In this document: positions 38,546 to 47,459 of the stretch, piece by piece
How the letters are laid out: every line of letters begins with the position of its first letter
How positions within the stretch are numbered: the first letter of the stretch is position 1
Origin: JADGRA01 sp052143535
GTDB taxonomy: Bacteria > Myxococcota > Myxococcia > Myxococcales > Myxococcaceae
Assembly (NCBI GenBank): GCA_052143535.1
Contig: JBKQSS010000080.1
Location: 1-64,000 of the forward strand
DNA: 64,000 bases
Direction of reading: 5' to 3'
The notes under the pieces: model-generated
What the model saw: only the letters and a program-made list of their open reading frames with translations
Databases searched by the model: none
Told to the model about the DNA's origin: nothing
Made by a program: the position numbers and the translations under genes

Positions 38546-39714
38546 GTCAGCGCGTCCTCTACCTCGAGCCGGTGGGCGGCATCTCCGGCGACATGTTCCT
38601 CGCCGCGGCGCTGGACTTGGGGGTGCCCCAGCGCGCGCTCGAGGAGGGGCTGCGCAGTCTGCCCCTCGGCGACTGGCGGCTCGTCGCGACAGCCGCCCGA
38701 AGGCAGGGCATCAGTGGCGTCCACCTCGAGGTGGTGGTGGAGCCAGGGCCGCCAGTGGGCCACCGGGCGCTCTCGGAAATTCTCCGCCTAGTGTCCGCGT
38801 CAAAGCTTCCCGAGCGGGCCCGGGAGCGCGCCCGCGCCGTCTTCGAGGCCATCGGCCGCGTGGAGGCGGCCATCCACGGCGTTGCGCTGGAGGCAGTGGA
38901 GTTTCACGAGGTGGGTGCGGTGGACTCCATCCTCGACGTCTGCGGGGCAGCCCTGGTGCTCGAGCTGTTGGGGGACCCGGACGTGCTGTGCGCGCCGGTC
39001 CCGCTGGGCAGCGGCACCGTCCAGACGGCGCATGGGCTTTTGCCCGTGCCCGCGCCAGCCACCCTGGCCCTTCTGCAAGGGTTTCCCGTCCGCTACGAGG
39101 GCCTCGGGGAGCTCACCACCCCCACTGGGGCGGCTTTGGTGCGCGTCTTGTCTCGCGTCGGGCCCCCGCCGGAAATGGTGGTGGAGCGCGTTGGGTATGG
39201 CGTCGGGACGCGGGAGTGGGCGGACCGGCCGAATGTCCTCCGGGCGACACTTGGGCAGCCCTCGGCGGAGGCGGACGCGGGGACGTACGTTTTGGAAACC
39301 AACCTCGACGACTGTTCCCCACAGCTGTTGGCCGGCCTGCTGGAGGCCCTGTTGGCCGCCGGGGCACTGGACGCCTGGGTGGCGCCCGTCACCATGAAGA
39401 AGGGCCGGCCGGGCCACCTTTTGGGGGCGCTGGTGGGGGCCGAGCGACGCGAGGCACTGGTGCAGTTGGTGCTGCGCGAGTCCACCACGCTGGGGGTGCG
39501 GACGTTTGCGGTGGAGAGGACAACGCTGGCACGGCACCATGTCAGCGTGCAGACAAGGTACGGGCCGGTGCGCATCAAGGTGGGCACCTGGGGGGGGGAG
39601 GCGCTGAATGCAGCGCCAGAGTACGAAGACGTGCGGAGGCTGGCCGAGGCGGCCCGCGTCCCGGTGAAGCAGGTGTGGGCCGAGGCGCTCGCCGCATACA
39701 CGCGCCAGGGCTGA
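38542..39714 (+). CDS. larC: Nickel insertase LarC
   Basis: LarC inserts nickel into the pincer cofactor precursor. Here it is a single 390-residue protein from GTG 38542. Visible features are the N-terminal YLEPVGGISGDMFLAAALDL, the His-rich VEFHEVGAVDSILDVCGA, the NADP-style PTGAALVRVLSR and ETNLDDCSPQLLAGLLEAL with VTMKKGRPGHLL. In Lactiplantibacillus the two halves are joined by a programmed frameshift; here both are in one open frame with no shift needed. It overlaps larB by 4 nt. The partner LarE and client enzymes are not in the window. Confidence 0.94.
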   Translation: MSQRVLYLEPVGGISGDMFLAAALDLGVPQRALEEGLRSLPLGDWRLVATAARRQGISGVHLEVVVEPGPPVGHRALSEILRLVSASKLPERARERARAVFEAIGRVEAAIHGVALEAVEFHEVGAVDSILDVCGAALVLELLGDPDVLCAPVPLGSGTVQTAHGLLPVPAPATLALLQGFPVRYEGLGELTTPTGAALVRVLSRVGPPPEMVVERVGYGVGTREWADRPNVLRATLGQPSAEADAGTYVLETNLDDCSPQLLAGLLEALLAAGALDAWVAPVTMKKGRPGHLLGALVGAERREALVQLVLRESTTLGVRTFAVERTTLARHHVSVQTRYGPVRIKVGTWGGEALNAAPEYEDVRRLAEAARVPVKQVWAEALAAYTRQG

Positions 39715-39750
39715 AGCGTTTGGACGAGGACACACGACAAGGAGCGAGGC

Positions 39751-40071
39751 ATGGCGCAAGAACAACCGTGGGACCAGAAGCTGATGGATTACCTCAAAGC
39801 CGCCGGGGAGGAGCTCCGTCGGACGGGGGAGGAGCTGAAGGCCGAGTCCCAGCGAGTGCTCGATGAGGTGACCGACCCTGAAATTAGGACCCGGCTGAAG
39901 GAGCGCCTTCAGCAGCTTGGCCAGGCCGCAAAGAAGACGGCGGCCGAGGCCTCCTCGAAGCTCCAGGAGGCCTTCTATGGCAAGGCCCCCAAGGCGGCCC
40001 GCAAGCCCCGCGGGGCAGCCAAGAAAGGGAAGAAGCGCCCGGCCAAGAAGACGCTCCGTCGCCGGGGCTAA
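39751..40071 (+). CDS. Small coiled-coil protein with lysine-rich C-terminus
   Basis: A 106-residue basic protein with no family I can name. Residues about 5-70 are a heptad-like amphipathic helix (LMDYLKAAGEELRRTGEELK). The last 35 residues are Lys/Arg/Ala/Pro-rich (KAARKPRGAAKKGKKRPAKK), similar in composition to histone H1-like or AlgP-type tails and so possibly nucleic-acid binding. The ATG at 39751 has a strong AAGGAGCGAGG site. It lies 36 bp after larC and 44 bp before grpE on the same strand, so it may be expressed with the chaperone genes. Cytoplasmic by all signs. Confidence 0.65.
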   Translation: MAQEQPWDQKLMDYLKAAGEELRRTGEELKAESQRVLDEVTDPEIRTRLKERLQQLGQAAKKTAAEASSKLQEAFYGKAPKAARKPRGAAKKGKKRPAKKTLRRRG

Positions 40072-40115
40072 CAGCCCCCGGCAGACGGTGGGCTGTGCCA
40101 TAGTCCCAAGCCAAC

Positions 40116-40850
40116 GTGGCCACTGGAAAGGGCAAGTTCTCCGCCGACATTGGCGAGGACGTCATCGCCGCGGCCCTGGACAGCGTCGAGCAGCGCACTC
40201 GCTCCGGCGAGGCGCCGGCCGTGGATGCTGGCTCCATCGCTGCTGCGACCGACGCCACCGCCGAGGCACCGAGTGTGCCGGCGGAGCCGCAGCTGGAGGA
40301 GGCCGCGCGCCTTGAGGCGGCCGAGGCCCGAGTGGCCGAGCTCGAGGCCCAAGTGAAGGCCGAGCGGGAGCGGGCCCTACGAGCCGCGGCGGACTTGGAC
40401 AATGCCCGCAAACGCACCCAGCGGGAGCTGCAGGAGGGCGCGCGGTTCGCCAACGAGCGACTGCTGAAGGACTTTCTCCCGGTGCTGGACAACCTGGAGC
40501 GTGCCCTCGGGCACGGGAGCACCACCCGCGACTGGGCCAGCCTCGAGCAGGGCCTGCAAATGACGCGCAAACAATTCGAGGACACCCTGGTTCGGCACGG
40601 CGCACGGCCGCTTTTGGCGGTGGGCCAACCCTTCGACCCCAACCTTCACGAGGCGATGGGGACCGCCGAGTCCACCGAGGCGGCGCCCAACTCGGTGGTG
40701 TCCGAGGTGCTGCGCGGCTGGATGCTGAACGACCGGCTGGTGCGACCGGCGCTGGTGACGGTGGCCCGGCCGCCGGTGGTACCGGATGAGGCGGCATCGC
40801 CTGAAGGCCGCGGGGAGTACACCCCAGCGCCGGACAAAGGGGCTCCCTAA
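40116..40850 (+). CDS. grpE: Co-chaperone GrpE (nucleotide exchange factor)
   Basis: GrpE is the nucleotide exchange factor of DnaK. The 244-residue product has an acidic, Ala-rich N-terminus, a long coiled coil (AARLEAAEARVAELEAQVKA), the helical core ANERLLKDFLPVLDNLERAL and the C-terminal beta domain (GQPFDPNLHEAM). The start is GTG at 40116. It ends 3 bp before dnaK, so translation is tightly linked. No dnaJ gene is next to the pair in this window, and no CIRCE repeat is visible upstream, so control by HrcA at this site is unlikely from sequence alone. Confidence 0.95.
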   Translation: MATGKGKFSADIGEDVIAAALDSVEQRTRSGEAPAVDAGSIAAATDATAEAPSVPAEPQLEEAARLEAAEARVAELEAQVKAERERALRAAADLDNARKRTQRELQEGARFANERLLKDFLPVLDNLERALGHGSTTRDWASLEQGLQMTRKQFEDTLVRHGARPLLAVGQPFDPNLHEAMGTAESTEAAPNSVVSEVLRGWMLNDRLVRPALVTVARPPVVPDEAASPEGRGEYTPAPDKGAP

Positions 40851-40853
40851 GCG

Positions 40854-42683
40854 ATGAGCAAAGTCATCGGCATCGACCTCGGGACCACCAACTCCTGCGT
40901 CGCAGTCATGGAAGGCGGCGAGCCGGTCGTCATCCCCAACAGCGAGGGCAGTCGCACCACCCCCTCCATCGTCGCCTTCACCGACAGCGGCGAGCGGCTG
41001 GTGGGGCAAATTGCCAAGCGCCAGGCGGTCACCAACGCCGAGAACACCCTCTTCGCGGTGAAGCGCCTCATCGGCCGCAAGCTCGAAACTCCCGAGGCCA
41101 AGCGCGCCGTCACTGCCTCGCCCTTCAAGGTGGTGGCCTCCCCGAGCGGAGATGCCTGGCTCGACGTCCGGGGCAAGCTGCTCAGCCCACAGGAGGTGTC
41201 GGCGCAGGTGCTCCTGAAGATGAAGCAGACTGCAGAGGACTACCTCGGCGAACCGGTCACCGAAGCCGTCATCACCGTTCCCGCCTACTTCAACGACAGC
41301 CAGCGTCAGGCTACCAAGGACGCGGGCCGCATCGCCGGGCTGAACGTGCTGCGCATCATCAACGAGCCGACAGCGGCCGCGCTCGCCTACGGTCTGGACC
41401 GGGGGAAAGACAACAAGAGCGAGCGGGTGGCCGTCTATGACTTGGGCGGCGGCACCTTCGACATCTCCATCCTCGAGCTCAATGGCGGCGTCTTCGAGGT
41501 GAAGAGCACCAATGGTGACACCTTCCTCGGTGGCGAGGACTTCGACCAGCGAATCGTCGACTACGTCGCCAAGCGATTCCTCGAGCAGAATGGCATCGAC
41601 TTGCGCAAAGACCGGATGGCACTGCAGCGGCTGAAGGAGGCCGCCGAACGCGCCAAGCACGAGCTGTCCAGCGCCACCGAGACTGAACTGAATCTGCCGT
41701 TCATCACCGCCGACCAGTCTGGCCCCAAGCACCTCATCGAAACCCTCGACCGCACCACCCTCGACTCGCTGGTGGCGGACCTCATCGAGCGCACCATCGA
41801 GCCATGTCGCGTCGCCCTCAAGGACGCCGGGGTGCAGCCCCAGGCCATCCACCAGGTGCTGTTGGTGGGCGGTATGACGCGGATGCCCAAAGTGCAGCAA
41901 CGGGTGAAGGAATTCTTCACCAAGGAACCGCACAAGGGCATCAACCCGGATGAGGTGGTGGCGGTGGGCGCAGCCATTCAGGGCGGCGTCCTCAAGGGCG
42001 AGGTGAAGGACGTCCTCTTGCTCGACGTCACCCCCTTGTCCTTGGGCGTGGAGACGGCCGGAGGGGTGTTCACCAAAATCATCGACAAGAACACCACCAT
42101 CCCCTGCAAGAAGGGGCAGGTGTTCTCCACCGCGGTGGACAACCAGCCGCTGGTGAGTGTGCACGTGCTCCAGGGCGAGCGCGAGATGGCGGCCGACAAC
42201 AAGACGCTGGCCCGCTTTGAGTTGGTGGGCATCCCGCCGGCCCCCCGCGGCGTGCCGCAGATTGAAGTCTCCTTCGACATCGACGCCAACGGCATTGTCC
42301 ACGTCAGCGCCAAGGACCTCGGCACCGGCAAGCAGCAGCAGGTCCGGGTGGTGAGCAGCTCCGGGCTGTCCGAGAAGGAGATTCAGGCGATGGTGAGCGA
42401 CGCCCAGTCGCACCAGGCCGACGACAAGCGCAAGAAGGAGATTGCCGACCTCCGCAACAGCGCCGACGGGCTGCTCTACACGACTGAGAAGAGCCTGGAG
42501 GAGTACTCCAACGTGCTCAACCAAGCCGACATCGCCGAAATTCGCGCCGACATGGAGGCGCTGAGAAAGGTGCTCAACACCGCCGAGCCGGCTGCTCTCA
42601 AAGAAGCGGTCCAGCGGCTGGAGGGCAGCGCCTACCGAATCGCCGATGCCATCTACTCCGACCAGGAGAAGACGGCCGGCTAG
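40854..42683 (+). CDS. dnaK: Chaperone protein DnaK (Hsp70)
   Basis: Hsp70 of 609 residues. The N-terminal ATPase contains IGIDLGTTNSCVAVM, VPAYFNDSQRQATKDAGRIA, YDLGGGTFDISILE and VGGMTRMPKVQ. The substrate-binding domain begins near LLLDVTPLSLGVETAGGVFT. The length is slightly below the E. coli form (638), the tail after the lid ending SDQEKTAG without the usual Gly/Asp-rich stretch and EEV terminus. It follows grpE by 3 bp. A short hairpin lies between it and the convergent MATE gene. It acts on nascent and stress-unfolded proteins in the cytoplasm. Loss of the terminal tail is a modest feature worth noting. Confidence 0.97.
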   Translation: MSKVIGIDLGTTNSCVAVMEGGEPVVIPNSEGSRTTPSIVAFTDSGERLVGQIAKRQAVTNAENTLFAVKRLIGRKLETPEAKRAVTASPFKVVASPSGDAWLDVRGKLLSPQEVSAQVLLKMKQTAEDYLGEPVTEAVITVPAYFNDSQRQATKDAGRIAGLNVLRIINEPTAAALAYGLDRGKDNKSERVAVYDLGGGTFDISILELNGGVFEVKSTNGDTFLGGEDFDQRIVDYVAKRFLEQNGIDLRKDRMALQRLKEAAERAKHELSSATETELNLPFITADQSGPKHLIETLDRTTLDSLVADLIERTIEPCRVALKDAGVQPQAIHQVLLVGGMTRMPKVQQRVKEFFTKEPHKGINPDEVVAVGAAIQGGVLKGEVKDVLLLDVTPLSLGVETAGGVFTKIIDKNTTIPCKKGQVFSTAVDNQPLVSVHVLQGEREMAADNKTLARFELVGIPPAPRGVPQIEVSFDIDANGIVHVSAKDLGTGKQQQVRVVSSSGLSEKEIQAMVSDAQSHQADDKRKKEIADLRNSADGLLYTTEKSLEEYSNVLNQADIAEIRADMEALRKVLNTAEPAALKEAVQRLEGSAYRIADAIYSDQEKTAG

Positions 42684-42702
42684 GCGGCGTTGGCCCCCCC
42701 AA

Positions 42703-42716
42703 GGGGCAGTTGCCCT
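42703..42716. terminator. Short hairpin between convergent dnaK and MATE genes
   Basis: GGGGC and GCCCT pair (four G-C pairs plus a G-T wobble) around a 4-nt AGTT loop, in the 34-bp gap between converging stops. A weak two-way terminator is possible; no U-run follows. Confidence 0.25.
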
Positions 42717-42717
42717 C

Positions 42718-44130
42718 CTAGGGGTGTGCCGCCAGCGGTCGAATTTCCCTCGCCGAGAGCCACAAGAATCGCCACCCCAAGGCCACGGCCACAGAGGTTA
42801 AGCCCGCGGCCAGTCCCCACCAGATGCCGAAGACGCCCTGGTGGGCCCAAAAGCCCAACCCCAGGGCCACCGGCAGCCCAATCGCCCAATGGCCCACCAC
42901 ATTGGCGACGAAGGTGAAGTGGGTGTCCCCGGCGCCGCGCAGCACTCCGGCGCCTACCCCTTGGATGCCGTCGGCCAGCTGGAAGAATGCGGTGATGCCG
43001 AGCAGCGGGATGGCGAGCCGGGCCACCTCGGGCGAATTCGTCATCACCGCCACCAGGCCGGCGGGAAAGAGGAGAAACCCCACCGCGGTGAAAGCCATGA
43101 AAGTGGCGCCCAGGGCGAAGGCCAACAGGCCTGCACGTCGGGCCAGAGGCGTGTCTCCGGCTCCCACCGCGTAACCGACGCGGACGCTGCCCGCGTTTCC
43201 CAGCCCGGCGGCGAAAGTGAAGGTGAGCGAGGCGTACATGAGGGCAATTTGGTGGGCTGCCAGGCTCACCGCCCCGAAGAGGCCGGCCAGAAAGCCGGCC
43301 AGGGAAAACAGCCCCACCTCAGCGCAGTAGTGCAGCCCGACCGGGAGGCCCACCCGAAATACCTGGGCCAAGTCCTTGGGCAGCGGAGTGGCCAAGCCCT
43401 TCGGTGCTCCGGCAGGTAGCCGGACTCGGCCCACCACCCACGCCAAAACCAGAAACTCGAGCAGCGTGGAAACGCTGGTCACCAGCGCCGAGCCGCCCGC
43501 GCCCATCGCCGGCACTGCGCGCAGCGGGCCAGTCCACAGCGGCAACCCTTGGCCCCCGAAGACGAAGAGCAAGTCTCCGAGCAGGTTGACGACGTTTGCG
43601 CCGAGCACGGCGTACAGCAGCCAGCGCGCCTGGCCAATGGCCTGCAGGTAGGCGCGTGCTGCGAAGAAGAGAAGCGTCGGCAAAAGCCCCGGGACGCGCC
43701 ACACCATGAAGCTGCTCGCGCTCCTGGCCACATCGTCCGGAATGCCCAAAGGCCGCAGCAGCCAGAGGCTGGCGAGGATGGGAAGCGCCAAAGCCACGCT
43801 GGCGACACCCGCCGTGTACACCGCCTGCCAGTACAGCCGTCGTGCGCGGACGCTGTCCCCGGCTCCCACCGCCTGGGAGATGAGGGGGTCGGCGCCCGTC
43901 AACAGGCCGATGCCGAAGAAGGCGAGGGCGAAGAAGAGGGCATTGCCGAGTCCCACCCCGGCCAGCTGCACGGCGCCGGCGCGCCCCACCACGGCGGTGT
44001 CCACGGCCCCCATCAACGAGTGCCCGGCCTGCGTCAAGGCGAGCGGTAGCGACAGGCGCACGAGTTCGCGGAATTCGCGCTGGGCGACAGGACGGGGCGC
44101 AGGAGGGGGTAAAAGCTTCACGGCATGCAC
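42718..44130 (-). CDS. MATE-family efflux transporter
   Basis: A 470-residue inner-membrane exporter with about twelve hydrophobic helices. The N-terminal segment SLPLALTQAGHSLMGAVDTA matches the MATE opening, as does GADPLISQAVGAGD; the second half repeats the pattern (SLAAHQIALMYASLTFTFAA). Family members export drugs or metabolites using Na+ or H+. The start is GTG at 44130; another GTG at 44121 is possible, and no clear ribosome-binding site separates them. It is convergent with dnaK and divergent from the small lipoprotein gene. The substrate is unknown. Confidence 0.92.
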   Translation of the reverse strand: MHAVKLLPPPAPRPVAQREFRELVRLSLPLALTQAGHSLMGAVDTAVVGRAGAVQLAGVGLGNALFFALAFFGIGLLTGADPLISQAVGAGDSVRARRLYWQAVYTAGVASVALALPILASLWLLRPLGIPDDVARSASSFMVWRVPGLLPTLLFFAARAYLQAIGQARWLLYAVLGANVVNLLGDLLFVFGGQGLPLWTGPLRAVPAMGAGGSALVTSVSTLLEFLVLAWVVGRVRLPAGAPKGLATPLPKDLAQVFRVGLPVGLHYCAEVGLFSLAGFLAGLFGAVSLAAHQIALMYASLTFTFAAGLGNAGSVRVGYAVGAGDTPLARRAGLLAFALGATFMAFTAVGFLLFPAGLVAVMTNSPEVARLAIPLLGITAFFQLADGIQGVGAGVLRGAGDTHFTFVANVVGHWAIGLPVALGLGFWAHQGVFGIWWGLAAGLTSVAVALGWRFLWLSAREIRPLAAHP

Positions 44131-44378
44131 CGCGGGGCTTCTCGCACACCCCTTCGCCCTCGGGCGAGCCCGGGCCTCGTTTTGGGCATGCGCCTGTCCT
44201 CTTTCTGGAGAGGCGGGGGCCTCTTCTGCGACGCGTCCTTGCCTTCCCTGCTAGAGAGCGAAGCTTGGGGCTGCTGGCCCTTCGGGGCCCCTCTTGGAGG
44301 GGGCATTACGCGCTCCTCGTGCGAGGGGTTTTGGGAAATTTCGCGGAGCCCCACGTAGTTTTTCAGCCGGAAGAGGAC

Positions 44379-44648
44379 ATGGGCAAACGACATCTGATGG
44401 TGGGCTTGGTGGCCGCTCTGGGGGTAGCCGCCGCAACCGGATGCCAGGACTTGAATTACAACTGTGCCGGCATCTGCGGAGACACCGTCGGCAACGGTGA
44501 CTTTGAGGGCGTCATTTCCGCGGCCAGCGAGGTGGACGCCATCAACCGCTGCATCGCCAGGCTGGGTTGTGACGCGGGCTTCCAGGCAAATTGCAACTGC
44601 TACCTCCAAGAGACGGAGGTGCAAGCCACCCCCCAGGCTCCGCGGTAG
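44379..44648 (+). CDS. Small cysteine-rich lipoprotein
   Basis: An unrecognised 89-residue protein. The N-terminus is a lipoprotein signal (LMVGLVAALGVAAATGC) with Cys as the lipid attachment point. The mature part has seven further cysteines (NCAGICGD, NRCIARLGCDAG, NCNCYL), suggesting several disulfides or a metal site outside the cytoplasm. The ATG at 44379 has GGAAGAGGA just upstream; longer readings back to 44265 are not supported. It lies 6 bp before the isomerase gene on the same strand, so cotranscription is likely. The 248-bp gap upstream (44131-44378) holds a small UUCG-type hairpin (44276-44289) but nothing else I can name. Confidence 0.68.
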   Translation: MGKRHLMVGLVAALGVAAATGCQDLNYNCAGICGDTVGNGDFEGVISAASEVDAINRCIARLGCDAGFQANCNCYLQETEVQATPQAPR

Positions 44649-44654
44649 CGGCCC

Positions 44655-45260
44655 ATGGAGCCGTTTGCCCCCATCGACTTTTTCTACGAGTTCGCCAGCC
44701 CCTACGCCTGTCTGTCGGCGCTGCGCATCCGAGCCGCCGCCACCTCGGCCGGCGTCGACGTCCATTGGCGGCCCTTCTTGCTGGGCCCCATTTTTCAAGC
44801 CGAGGGGCTGAGGGACAGTCCCCTCAACGTCTTCCCGCTGCGTGGCGCTTATGCCGTGAAGGACGTGGCGCGCCGGGCGCGCCGGTATGGTTTGGAGGTG
44901 CGCTTTCCGTCCACCTTCCCGAGGCACAGCGTGCTCGCCTCTCGGGTGGCGCTGGTGGCGCTGAACGAGGGGTGGGGCGAGGCCTTCAGCGAGGCCCTGT
45001 ACCGCGCCGAGTTTGCGCAGGACCAGGACATCGCCTCTGCCGAGGTGGTGGGGGCGGTGGTGCAAGCCCAAGGGCAAGAGGCAACCCGCGTCCTCGAGGC
45101 GGCGCAGACACCCGAGGTGAAGGCGGCGCTGCGGGCCCAAGGGGAGGCAGCGCAGGCGCTGGGAGTGTTTGGGGCACCTAGCTTCCAGGTGGCCGGAGAG
45201 CTCTTCTGGGGCGATGACCGGCTGGAGGAGGCGCTGGACTGGGCGCGCGGCCGGCGATGA
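44655..45260 (+). CDS. DsbA-family 2-hydroxychromene-2-carboxylate isomerase-like protein
   Basis: A 201-residue thioredoxin-fold protein of the HCCA isomerase/GST-kappa group. It begins PIDFFYEFASPYACL, where the Ser-Pro-Tyr replaces the CxxC of true DsbA, and ends with GVFGAPSFQVAGELFWGDDR, the usual conserved tail. HCCA isomerases act in naphthalene-type aromatic breakdown with glutathione; many homologues have other or unknown substrates. There is no signal peptide, so it is cytoplasmic. The ATG at 44655 lies 6 bp after the lipoprotein gene. The liv operon begins 98 bp later. Confidence 0.85.
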   Translation: MEPFAPIDFFYEFASPYACLSALRIRAAATSAGVDVHWRPFLLGPIFQAEGLRDSPLNVFPLRGAYAVKDVARRARRYGLEVRFPSTFPRHSVLASRVALVALNEGWGEAFSEALYRAEFAQDQDIASAEVVGAVVQAQGQEATRVLEAAQTPEVKAALRAQGEAAQALGVFGAPSFQVAGELFWGDDRLEEALDWARGRR

Positions 45261-45358
45261 GGCCGAAGGGGGGTGGCACAAGCGTTGCCTTGACCCCTTG
45301 TGCGCCCTCCCCCTAGAAGACCCCGGCCTGTTTCCGCCTGTTGAAAGAGGGTTCCCCC

Positions 45359-46531
45359 ATGCGAACGCACCTGGCTGTCACCACGGCCCTCGCGCTGCTC
45401 GCCATCGGCTGCGAAAAGAAATCCGCCGCTCCGGTGGTCGTCTCGGCCGCGGCGCCCTCGGTGGCCCCCACCGGCGACACCATCCTCATCGGCGAGGTGT
45501 TTTCCCTCACCGGCGGGCAGGCCACTTTCGGCATCTCCAGCCGAAACGGCATCGAGCTTGCGGTGAAGGAGGCCAATGCCGCCGGAGGGGTGAAGGGCAA
45601 GAAGCTCGAGACGCGCGTCTACGATGACCAAGGCAAGCCTGAAGAGGCGGCCAACGCCACCACCCGGCTGGTGAGCCAGGACAACGTGGCGGTCGTCCTC
45701 GGGGAGGTGGCGAGCACCAACTCCATCGCCATGGCCAACGTCGCCCAGCCAGCCCGCGTGCCGATGATTACGCCCACCTCCACCAACCCCAAGGTGACCG
45801 AGATTGGCGACTACATTTTCCGGGTCTGCTTCATCGACCCATTCCAGGGCTTCGTGATGGCCAAATTCGCGCGAGAAAACCTGAAGCTCAACAAGGTTGC
45901 CGTGCTGCGAGACCTGAAGAGCGACTACTCCACCGGCTTGACCGACGTCTTCACTCGGAAATTCACTGAGATGGGCGGCAAAATCGTCGCCGTCGAGACT
46001 TACAACCAGGGAGACAGCGATTTTCGAGGCCAGCTGACTGCCATCAAGCGGGCCAACCCGGATGGCATCTACATCCCCGGCTACTACAGCGAGGTGGGCG
46101 TCATCGCCCGCCAGGCTCGGGAGCTCGGCCTGACGGTTCCCCTGATGGGCGGAGATGGTTGGGACAGCGAGAAGCTGTTCGAGCTGGGGGGAAGCGCGGT
46201 GGAGGGCCACTACTTCAGCAACCACTACAGCTCTGACGACCCCGCACCGCGGGTCCAGAAGTGGGTGGCCGCCTACAAGGCGGCCTACGGCTCGGTTCCG
46301 GATGCGCTGGCGACCCTGGCCTACGACGCAGCCGGGGTGGCCATCGACGCGATGAAGCGGGCGCCGGACCTCTCGGGGAAGGCGCTCCGCGACGCCATCG
46401 CCCAAACCAGGGACTACCCGGGCGTGGCCGGCATCGTCACCCTCGACGCGCGGCGCAATGCGGTCAAACCCGCGGCCGTGCTTCGGGTGGGGAAGGGTAA
46501 ATTCGAGTACGTGACGACGATTAATCCCTGA
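45359..46531 (+). CDS. Branched-chain amino acid ABC transporter, substrate-binding lipoprotein
   Basis: The 390-residue periplasmic binding component of a high-affinity branched-chain amino acid (or related) uptake system. A lipoprotein signal ends LLAIGC, after which a Ser/Ala/Pro linker leads to the two-domain LivJ/LivK fold (ILIGEVFSLTGGQATFGISS, VVLGEVASTNSIAMANVAQ, GDGWDSEKLFELGG). The ATG at 45359 has AAGAGGG nine nt upstream; an earlier TTG at 45341 is less likely. It is followed by livH-, livM-, livG- and livF-type genes with overlaps of a few bases or near-zero gaps. Ligand specificity cannot be read from the sequence. Confidence 0.92.
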   Translation: MRTHLAVTTALALLAIGCEKKSAAPVVVSAAAPSVAPTGDTILIGEVFSLTGGQATFGISSRNGIELAVKEANAAGGVKGKKLETRVYDDQGKPEEAANATTRLVSQDNVAVVLGEVASTNSIAMANVAQPARVPMITPTSTNPKVTEIGDYIFRVCFIDPFQGFVMAKFARENLKLNKVAVLRDLKSDYSTGLTDVFTRKFTEMGGKIVAVETYNQGDSDFRGQLTAIKRANPDGIYIPGYYSEVGVIARQARELGLTVPLMGGDGWDSEKLFELGGSAVEGHYFSNHYSSDDPAPRVQKWVAAYKAAYGSVPDALATLAYDAAGVAIDAMKRAPDLSGKALRDAIAQTRDYPGVAGIVTLDARRNAVKPAAVLRVGKGKFEYVTTINP

Positions 46532-47451
46532 TGGGCGACCTGGTTCAGCACCTCATCAACGGGCTCGCCGCCGGCACCATCTATGCCCTGGTCGCGCTCG
46601 GCTACACCATGGTGTACGGCGTACTGAAGCTCATCAACTTCGCCCACGGCGACGTGATGATGGTGGGGACTTTCGTCGCCTACGCCACCGCCCGCGGACT
46701 CGGCCGGCCAGCGCAGTCGTCGCTGCTCGGCGTGGCCGCCATCTTCCTGGTGGCGATGGGGGGCTGTGCGCTGCTCGGGCTGTTCATCGAGCGCTTCGCC
46801 TACCGGCCGCTGCGCGAGAAGCCGCGGCTCACCGCCCTGATCACCGCCATCGGCATCTCCTTCACCCTCTCCTACGGTTTTCAGCTGGACTTCGGGCCGC
46901 TTCCCGGCGCGGCACCGAGGGCCTTCCCAGAGATTATTCCTCCGCGGGAGTGGCTCATCTTCGGCGACCGCACCGTCGTCATCTGGAACTGGCAAGTCAT
47001 CTCGCTCGGCATCGCATTGCTCTTGACGGTGGCCCTCCAGGCCCTGGTTTACCGAAGCCGCTTCGGGCGGGCCATGCGGGCCGTGTCCTTCGACCATCGA
47101 ACGGCCGCCTTGATGGGCATCCCGGTCGACCGAGTCATCGCGCTCACCTTCATGCTGGGCAGTGCCCTGGCCGCCGGCGCCGGCATCCTCTTCGCCATCA
47201 AGGACACCGTTGTCCAGCCGCTGATGGGCCTCTACGTCGGACTCAAGGCCTTCGTCGCCGCCGTCATCGGTGGCATCGGCAACGTCCCGGGGGCAGTGGT
47301 GGGCGGACTTCTGCTCGGGCTGGTGGAGGAATTCGTGGTGGGCTACTCCTCCTCCAGCTGGCGGGACGCGGTGGCCTTCAGCTTCTTGATTTTGGTCCTG
47401 CTGGTGAGGCCCTCCGGCCTTTTCGGCAGCGTGACCGCGGAGAAAGTCTGA
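46531..47451 (+). CDS. livH: Branched-chain amino acid ABC transporter permease LivH
   Basis: The 306-residue inner-membrane permease of the LivH class. It has several hydrophobic helices and the family segments LINGLAAGTIYALVALGYTM, KLINFAHGDVMMVGTF and the transporter loop YRSRFGRAMRAVSFD followed by ALMGIPVDRVIALTFMLGSA. Its ATG overlaps the binding-protein stop by one base (TGATG), so translation is coupled. The next gene, livM, starts 8 bp later. Together with livM it forms the membrane channel of the uptake system. Confidence 0.94.
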   Translation: MGDLVQHLINGLAAGTIYALVALGYTMVYGVLKLINFAHGDVMMVGTFVAYATARGLGRPAQSSLLGVAAIFLVAMGGCALLGLFIERFAYRPLREKPRLTALITAIGISFTLSYGFQLDFGPLPGAAPRAFPEIIPPREWLIFGDRTVVIWNWQVISLGIALLLTVALQALVYRSRFGRAMRAVSFDHRTAALMGIPVDRVIALTFMLGSALAAGAGILFAIKDTVVQPLMGLYVGLKAFVAAVIGGIGNVPGAVVGGLLLGLVEEFVVGYSSSSWRDAVAFSFLILVLLVRPSGLFGSVTAEKV

Positions 47452-47459
47452 CCCCCCGG

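Noticed and set aside
44276..44289. GGCCC-TTCG-GGGCC mini-hairpin upstream of the small lipoprotein gene
   Set aside because: Five-bp stems with UUCG loops occur by chance in such GC-rich sequence, and it is not placed to end a known transcript.
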